A DNA stretch of 64,000 nt from VRUE01 sp963717375. GTDB taxonomy: Bacteria > Actinomycetota > Thermoleophilia > Solirubrobacterales > 70-9. The position numbers and the translations under genes were made by a program. The number at the start of each line of letters is the position of its first letter. Position 1 is the first letter of the stretch. The notes under the pieces were generated by a model, which did no database searches, had not been told where the DNA came from, and saw only the letters and a list, made by a program, of their open reading frames with translations. Positions 59,540 through 64,000 of this stretch are shown here, one piece after another. The stretch lies in contig OY970329.1 in assembly GCA_963717375.1 (NCBI GenBank), positions 1,240,001 through 1,304,000 on the forward strand, written 5' to 3'.

Positions 59540-60655
59540 CTACGGCCGCGCGCGGCCGCCGGTGAGGGCGACGAAGGCCCGCCAGGCGGGCTTGGGGTGG
59601 AACTTGGCGCCGGCGCGGAAGAGTCCGACCGAGTCGCAGAAGGAGCAGGCGACGTATTCCGGGTTGTCCTTCCACGAATACCAGTACGTGCCCTTGAGGT
59701 TGAGCTTGTTGCGATTGGCGATCAGGTAGGCATAGGCCTTGCGCAGTTCACGCGCCTGGCCCTGAATCCCTTGCTCGAAGGCGACGACGTTGGGGTCGTT
59801 CTGGGAGCCCCAGCCCATCTCGGTGATGTAGAGGCCGGCGCCACGGTCGTGGTTGTCGACGACGACTTCGCGGACCCCTTCGGTCAGTTCTTCGAGGACG
59901 TCGACGTGGAAGGCGTAGGGGTGCAGGGCGACGCCGTCGAAATCGGCCTTGATCCCGGGCACGCGGTAGAGGGCTTCGAGGAAATTCGCGGCGGGCATCC
60001 CTTTCTTGCCCCCCTGGTCGGGGTCGCCGAAGAGGCCGGAAAGGATCACTTTGGCGCTCGGGTCGGCGGCCTTGATCGCGCCATGGGTCAGCTTCAGCAG
60101 GCGGGCGTAGCGAGTGGGAGAGACCGGATAGGCGAAGTAGAAGAAGTTGGCCTCGTTCCAGACCTGCCAGGTGCGGATCGCGACCGGACGCGGCACCGCC
60201 GGCACGTAGTTGATGCCGGCCACGGCCGGCGCGTGCTCGGCCCAGAATTCGCCCCCCGGCCCGTAGCGGTCGACCGCCGCCTTGACGAACGCGACCCAGG
60301 CCTTCTTCGCCCGGCCGCTGTCGATCGGCAGCGTCGTCGGCTTGTTGGCGATCCAGTGCGGCACTCCGTAGAGGAAGGGCAGGATCTTCAGCCCGTGCCG
60401 CGCGGCGGACTCGACCGCCGGGTCGACGCTGCTCCAGTCATAGCCGCCCTTCGCGGTCGGCTGCACGAGTTCCCAGTTGATCGGCCAGCGCACGCTGCCG
60501 ATTCGGGCGGCCTTCATGTAGGCGGCGTCGGTGTCGCCCAGTTGGGTCTGCGGCGCGATGCCGAAGAAGGTCGGCGGCAGCGCCTGAGCCAGCGATGGGA
60601 CGGCCATCGCGGCGGCTACGGCCAGCAGCAGGATCGTGGTCTTTGCGGTTCTCAA
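59540..60655 (-). CDS. Secreted clan GH-A (GH39/GH5-like) glycosidase
   Basis: 371 residues; TTG start followed by the signal peptide RTAKTTILLLAVAAAMAVPSLAQA. Barrel motifs: GSVRWPINWELVQP, RTWQVWNEANFFYFAYP (acid/base Glu), GVALHPYAFHVD, GLYITEMGWGSQNDPN (nucleophile Glu), and a CSFCDSVGLF cysteine pair near the end. It is a paralogue of 23146-24294 with the same motif order. It sits at the far border of the glycan locus, suggesting the pair acts on the glycan made between them (inference). Confidence 0.82.
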   Translation of the reverse strand: MRTAKTTILLLAVAAAMAVPSLAQALPPTFFGIAPQTQLGDTDAAYMKAARIGSVRWPINWELVQPTAKGGYDWSSVDPAVESAARHGLKILPFLYGVPHWIANKPTTLPIDSGRAKKAWVAFVKAAVDRYGPGGEFWAEHAPAVAGINYVPAVPRPVAIRTWQVWNEANFFYFAYPVSPTRYARLLKLTHGAIKAADPSAKVILSGLFGDPDQGGKKGMPAANFLEALYRVPGIKADFDGVALHPYAFHVDVLEELTEGVREVVVDNHDRGAGLYITEMGWGSQNDPNVVAFEQGIQGQARELRKAYAYLIANRNKLNLKGTYWYSWKDNPEYVACSFCDSVGLFRAGAKFHPKPAWRAFVALTGGRARP

Positions 60656-60739
60656 CTTGGTGCGTGGAGGCGGCGGGGCGTGTGCAGGTCACTTCCTAAC
60701 ACGCCGAAGCGACGTCTGTATCGCCGAGAAGTTAACGGC

Positions 60740-61207
60740 TCAGTAGGACCCGCCCAGCTTGCGGTGATCCCAGCTGGCGACGCGGACCGGTTTGAAGTGA
60801 ATCGCGACCCGCTTCGGCGCCTGCGCCTCGAGCGCCGCCTTGGCATCGCCCTCGACCGCGGAGATCCCCTCGGCGTAGCGCAGGGTCAGCTCCTCGGCAA
60901 AGGAGATCACGGTCTCGAAGTCGCTGTGGATCTCGGCCTCGGCCTCGATCATCGCCCCGCGCAGCTCGCCGTACTCGTGGCCGGTCTCGATCAGCACCGT
61001 CGCCCGCGGATCGCGTTCGAGGTTGCGCACCTTCTGCGACTTGGCGTAGGTCCAGATCCAGACCTCGCCGGCCCGCGGCACGAACCACATCGGCATCGAG
61101 TGCGGCCAGCCGCGCGGCCCGAGGCTGGAGACGATCGCCACCCGCTCCCGCTCGAGCAGCTCCAGCCGCTCGTCCTCGCTCAGCTTGATCTGATCGCGGC
61201 GACTCAC
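60740..61207 (-). CDS. Pyridoxamine 5'-phosphate oxidase-like (PPOX class) protein
   Basis: 155 residues, split-barrel flavin-binding fold. ERVAIVSSLGPRGWPHSMPMWFVPRAGEVWIWTYAKSQKVRNLERDPRATVLIETG is the typical start, followed by LRGAMIEAEAEIHSDFE. Actinobacterial members bind FMN or F420; the sequence alone does not decide which. The end ASWDHRKLGGSY is normal for the family. It is a single gene after the glycan locus. Confidence 0.85.
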   Translation of the reverse strand: MSRRDQIKLSEDERLELLERERVAIVSSLGPRGWPHSMPMWFVPRAGEVWIWTYAKSQKVRNLERDPRATVLIETGHEYGELRGAMIEAEAEIHSDFETVISFAEELTLRYAEGISAVEGDAKAALEAQAPKRVAIHFKPVRVASWDHRKLGGSY

Positions 61208-61347
61208 GAAGGAGAGCCTGCCTGATTTAAGTTCCGGACGCGTCGCAGCTCCGCGCGTTCTTGCGCGCCACGGGTCAGATCTAGCTCTGTAGCTTCATCT
61301 CCATGGCGGCGCCGACACAGACACCCAAGCGGCCGGTCTCCAGTGAT

Positions 61348-61391
61348 ATCGTACGTATGCCTCTCTCAAGGAACGTACGTACTCAAGGAAC
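61348..61391. promoter_or_regulatory. Repeated operator-like sites upstream of Phd-type antitoxin
   Basis: CGTACGTA occurs twice (61350-61357 and 61374-61381), and CTCAAGGAAC twice (61365-61374 and 61382-61391). CGTACG is itself a palindrome. The block ends at the AAGGA ribosome binding site (61385-61389) of the antitoxin gene, fitting autorepression by a toxin-antitoxin complex. Confidence 0.5.
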
Positions 61392-61395
61392 CGCC

Positions 61396-61629
61396 TTGGC
61401 CACCACCGCCTCCAAGCTCCGCGCCAACATCTACCGAATGCTGGATGAGGTCCTCGAGACCGGTCAACCATTGGAGATCGAGCGCAATGGCAAGACCCTG
61501 GTTATCGCACCGCAGGAACAGCAATCGATCTGGGATCGCCTGCCGCGGCGCGAGGGCTTCATCGTCGGCGATCCCGACGAGCTGATCCACATCGACTGGT
61601 CCTCGGAGTGGAACCCTGATCCTTCTTGA
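61396..61629 (+). CDS. Antitoxin, Phd/YefM-like
   Basis: 77 residues starting at TTG 61396 (MATTASKLRANIYRMLDEVLETGQPLEIERNGKTLVIAPQ). This Phd-fold pattern is common in DNA-binding antitoxins, with an acidic/Trp-rich tail (IWDRLPRREGFIVGDPDELIHIDWSSEW) for toxin binding. AAGGA is 6 nt upstream. ATGs at 61303 and 61357 are in frame, but would place the operator-like repeats inside the gene. It overlaps the toxin gene by 14 nt. Confidence 0.8.
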   Translation: MATTASKLRANIYRMLDEVLETGQPLEIERNGKTLVIAPQEQQSIWDRLPRREGFIVGDPDELIHIDWSSEWNPDPS

Positions 61630-61993
61630 CACCCATCTCGTCGGCTGGCTCTACGAAGGTGCCGACCAGCGCATCCCCGTCGCGGTGCGTGATCTACTCG
61701 AGTCCGAGAAGCCGTTCGTATCCCCGGTAGTCGAGCTGGAGCTGACCTACCTCTACGAGGTCGGCCGGGTCACCGAGCCGGCCGCAGCCCCCCTGTCCGC
61801 GCTGCGCAGGACGATCGGCCTTCAGACCGCCGACGCATCCCTCACCGCCCTGGTGGATGCGGCAGTCAAACTCAACTGGACTCGCGATCCGTTCGATCGC
61901 ATGATCTCGGCGCAGGCGATCGTCGCCGACGCGCCACTGCTCACGGCCGACCGGACCATCCTCGCCAACCTCTCCCTCGCGACCTGGAATTGA
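61616..61993 (+). CDS. PIN-domain toxin, probable CTG start
   Basis: 125 residues. ILLDTHLVGWLYEGAD holds the first catalytic Asp. EKPFVSPVVELELTYLYEVGRV (second acidic site), WTRDPFDRMISAQAIVADAPLLTADRTI (third and fourth) complete the PIN nuclease. The first standard start in frame is GTG 61685, which would cut off the first Asp. GGAG (61605-61608) lies 7 nt before CTG 61616, so CTG is the likely start. It is in an operon with the Phd-type antitoxin. Confidence 0.78.
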   Translation: MILLDTHLVGWLYEGADQRIPVAVRDLLESEKPFVSPVVELELTYLYEVGRVTEPAAAPLSALRRTIGLQTADASLTALVDAAVKLNWTRDPFDRMISAQAIVADAPLLTADRTILANLSLATWN

Positions 61994-62008
61994 AGAGGCT
62001 CGGCGGCG

Positions 62009-63394
62009 CTAGCGCCTGAGGCTTACGGCGCGGGTGGCGCGGGCGTCGGGGATCGCCACCAGCAGCTGCGTCTTGAGGAAGCCGCGTTCGCGCAGCAGCG
62101 GCGCCCCGCGGGAGTTGAGGCCGATGCGGAAGGTGTGGGACTTGCCGCCGGCGAGACGCGAGACGCGGTGGCTGACGGCGACCCGCACAACCTTGGTCGG
62201 AGTGCCGCGCCGGGCGCGGAAGGGCACCCTGGTGTGGGTGCGAAGGATGAGCTGGACCGGGCACGCTTCGCCCTCGGGCGGCCAGCCGCAGCGGACCCAA
62301 ACGCTGACCGTCCCCCCTTCCGGCTTGACGTGGGAGACGGTGAGGGGCGGCAGTTCCGGCACCGTCACCCCGGCACCCACCGTCGCCCCTTCGACGTAGT
62401 TGTTGTCGAGGTTGATCGTCATCAGTCCGTAGGTCTCGTCGTGACCGCCGCGGTACTGGTGGATGCGCTGGTGCGCGGTCCAAGCGGTCGACGGCAGATA
62501 GGGCTCGAGCGTGTTCTGGGCGCCATTCCAGTTGGCGCTCCAGACGTTGTCGGGCAGCAGGTAGGGACCGCCGATCGCGCGGCCGAGGTCGGCGATGCCG
62601 GAGGCGCCGGAGCTGTAGACGCCGGAGACGTAGCCGAGCGCATGAATCTGCGTGGTCCAGGCGGAAAGGAAGGTGAGGGTCGCCGCGGTGGCGCTGGTGG
62701 TCCGCGTGTAGGCCTCCATGTCGAAGTAGATAGGGCTGCCGGCCCCCATACCGACGCTCTGCGCCTCGGCGACCGCGTCGTCGGCGGCTTCTGTCCCCTG
62801 TTCGGCGGCTTTGGTCGTGCTCGAGCTCAGCTCGGCGCAACTCGAACAGGCGCTGGTCGGCGCCTGCAGGCCGACGTAGGTCGGGATCAGGTGCCAGCCG
62901 GCGGCGACCTGTTCGCCGACCCAGGTCGAGGTCAGGTTGGGCTGCGAGCAGCCGCGGTTAGCGCCGCCGATGTAGACCCCGATCGCCCGGTAGGGCGAGC
63001 TGGCCCAGGCCGACATCGTCCGCGACGAGGGGGCTGCGCAGGCGTCGAAGCCGAGGCCCGTGTAGTCGTCGGAGCCGCCAGCGACGGGAGCGGGTGGAGC
63101 GATGGCGCTGGCCTGCGCACGGGCTCGCCGAGGGGCGCTGGGATCGACCAGGATCGCCCGGCGGCGCCCGATCGCGTGCGAGGGACAGCGCTGGCTCGCG
63201 CCCGGGGTCCCGACGTAGACCGCGCGGCGATCGAGCCGCACGCACATCCGCGGATGCTCGGCCAGGCGGTAGACCGGCCAGCCGCGGGGCACGTCAACGG
63301 CGCGATCTCCGGCGTGGACGGTTCGAGCGGCGGCAGGCGTGGCGCAGATCGCGAGCAGCACGAAGACCGCCAAGATTGGACGAAATTGGCGCAT
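62009..63394 (-). CDS. Secreted DUF1906 (glycoside-hydrolase-like) protein
   Basis: 461 residues with signal peptide RPILAVFVLLAICATPAAA. An N-terminal region (AGDRAVDVPRGWPVYRLAEHPRMCVRLDRRAVYVG) precedes the DUF1906/Rv2525c-like TIM barrel: TGLGFDACAAPSSRTMSAWASSPYRAIGVYIGGANRGC, GWHLIPTYVGLQAP, GSPIYFDMEAYTR, YVSGVYSSGASGIADL, and TAHQRIHQYRGGHDETYG with INLDNNYVEG. This fold is related to GH25 lysozymes and found in secreted wall proteins. A beta-rich C-terminus follows. It is the only gene on this strand between the toxin pair and the acylase-like gene. Confidence 0.85.
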   Translation of the reverse strand: MRQFRPILAVFVLLAICATPAAARTVHAGDRAVDVPRGWPVYRLAEHPRMCVRLDRRAVYVGTPGASQRCPSHAIGRRRAILVDPSAPRRARAQASAIAPPAPVAGGSDDYTGLGFDACAAPSSRTMSAWASSPYRAIGVYIGGANRGCSQPNLTSTWVGEQVAAGWHLIPTYVGLQAPTSACSSCAELSSSTTKAAEQGTEAADDAVAEAQSVGMGAGSPIYFDMEAYTRTTSATAATLTFLSAWTTQIHALGYVSGVYSSGASGIADLGRAIGGPYLLPDNVWSANWNGAQNTLEPYLPSTAWTAHQRIHQYRGGHDETYGLMTINLDNNYVEGATVGAGVTVPELPPLTVSHVKPEGGTVSVWVRCGWPPEGEACPVQLILRTHTRVPFRARRGTPTKVVRVAVSHRVSRLAGGKSHTFRIGLNSRGAPLLRERGFLKTQLLVAIPDARATRAVSLRR

Positions 63395-63451
63395 ACCGCC
63401 CCAACAATTGCATCAGCCGATCGATTCGGCCCCGACAAGCGGGGCCTGCAT

Positions 63452-64000
63452 TTAGGTTTGCGCCGGAACCAGGTCCAGCTCGCGCCAGGGGCCTTCGCCG
63501 GCCATCGGCTGGGTGCGACCCTCGAGCCAGTCGGCCTGGAGGTCGTCGTAATGGGGGCTGGCGGGGTGGCCTGACTGGCCGGTGAACATCTGCCAGCGCG
63601 AGCGCTGGGGCGCGGTCGGGTCGGCGACCATGCGCCAGCTCGGCGCCCAGACGGCTTTGTAGGGGTCGTTGGGGTCGTAGGCGATCTGGCTCACGGTCTC
63701 CTGGGCGCCGCCCGCCCTCAGCGTCCGGTTGAGCAGGCGCCGCAGCAGCGGGTTGGCCTCGCCGAGCGGGTGCGGGAACTCCATCGCGTGGACGTGGCCC
63801 CAGCGCCAGCCCTCAGGGTCGGGGCCGAAGCGCTCGCCGAGGTCATCGAGGGCGCCGCTCAGCGCTTCCAGCACGAGGCCCTCCCAGGGCCGGCCGATCA
63901 GCTCCTCGTCGCCCTCCTCCCAGAGCTTCATCAGGTGCGAGTGCCAGCGCCAGGGCGAGGTGACGTGGGGAGTAAAGCCGTTGTCGGCGCGATCGAGCCA
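63452..64000 (-). CDS. Penicillin-acylase-like protein, C-terminal part
   Basis: 182 residues are visible, frame open to the window edge (N-terminus beyond). LVLEALSGALDDLGERFGPDPEGWRWGHVHAMEFPHPLGEANPLLRRLLN, then VADPTAPQRSRWQMFTGQSGHPASPHYDDLQADWLEGRTQPM match the end of S45 penicillin acylase beta chains (Ntn hydrolases that cut amide bonds of N-acyl compounds such as homoserine lactones). The catalytic Ser lies outside the window, so activity cannot be assessed. Confidence 0.87.
   Translation of the reverse strand, partial: WLDRADNGFTPHVTSPWRWHSHLMKLWEEGDEELIGRPWEGLVLEALSGALDDLGERFGPDPEGWRWGHVHAMEFPHPLGEANPLLRRLLNRTLRAGGAQETVSQIAYDPNDPYKAVWAPSWRMVADPTAPQRSRWQMFTGQSGHPASPHYDDLQADWLEGRTQPMAGEGPWRELDLVPAQT

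Noticed and set aside
63397..63420. Third relative of the 31-bp repeat (AATTG-containing sequence near the DUF1906 start)
   Set aside because: Only about ten bases around AATTGTT are shared when read in reverse complement, which is too little to call a repeat copy.
1..64000. tRNA, rRNA, transposase, integrase or CRISPR loci
   Set aside because: No T-loop-like GGTTCGA-type context outside coding sequence, no recombinase motifs and no spaced repeat array were found by reading both strands. Programs such as tRNAscan could still find something missed here.

Overview
The window is a GC-rich bacterial chromosome segment of about 64 kb with dense genes and many 1-14 nt start/stop overlaps. No tRNA, rRNA, transposase, integrase or CRISPR array was seen. 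The gene set (7Fe ferredoxin, DUF5996 and DUF6338 proteins, a CIRCE-controlled groES-groEL pair, secreted calcium-repeat and PASTA proteins, an actinobacterial-style surface-glycan locus) suggests an actinobacterium, possibly Thermoleophilia/Solirubrobacterales. That placement is inference from protein style, not from a marker gene.

Left part (1-23107) is mostly housekeeping and regulation: Mrp/ApbC ATPase, DUF5996, HAD phosphatase, ferredoxin, a large secreted subtilase with a PASTA tail, an atypical SDR coupled to a GH26-like secreted hydrolase, groEL/groES, SRPBCC and ASCH proteins, a long RTX-like repeat protein, a Crp/Fnr regulator, a DUF6338-sigma factor pair and an Lhr-type helicase. 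Embedded in it, at about 2.8-5.3 kb, is an atypical island. It lies between two copies of a 31-bp direct repeat and carries two tandem 19-codon micro-ORFs with strong Shine-Dalgarno sequences, an AT-rich divergent promoter with an inverted repeat, an ArsR-type winged-helix regulator with a classical T-tailed terminator, a structured leader, and two coupled small genes. This is the most unusual part of the window.

Right part (23146-60655) is a surface polysaccharide locus. It encodes O-antigen-ligase/polymerase-type membrane proteins, a polyprenyl glycosylphosphotransferase, seven GT2 glycosyltransferases, three large multi-membrane GT-C-like proteins, a Wzx-type flippase, an rmlA-D-B-C operon for dTDP-L-rhamnose, gmd plus an fcl-like gene for GDP-fucose-type sugars, two CDP-paratose-epimerase-like proteins, another NAD epimerase, five methyltransferases and a split transketolase. 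A repeat unit could be primed by the phosphotransferase, extended by the GT2 enzymes, flipped by Wzx and polymerised outside. Secreted clan-A-like hydrolases (23146, 59540, and GH26-like 10109) lie at or near its borders. The polymerase-like gene at 35231 carries a beta-propeller-like ectodomain. The flippase reading frame that follows has no standard start codon, but a -1 slippery heptamer lies in the overlap.

Two toxin-antitoxin pairs (vapBC type at 29.2-29.8 kb, Phd/PIN type at 61.4-62.0 kb) sit next to the locus. The window ends with a secreted DUF1906 protein and the 3' part of a penicillin-acylase-like gene.
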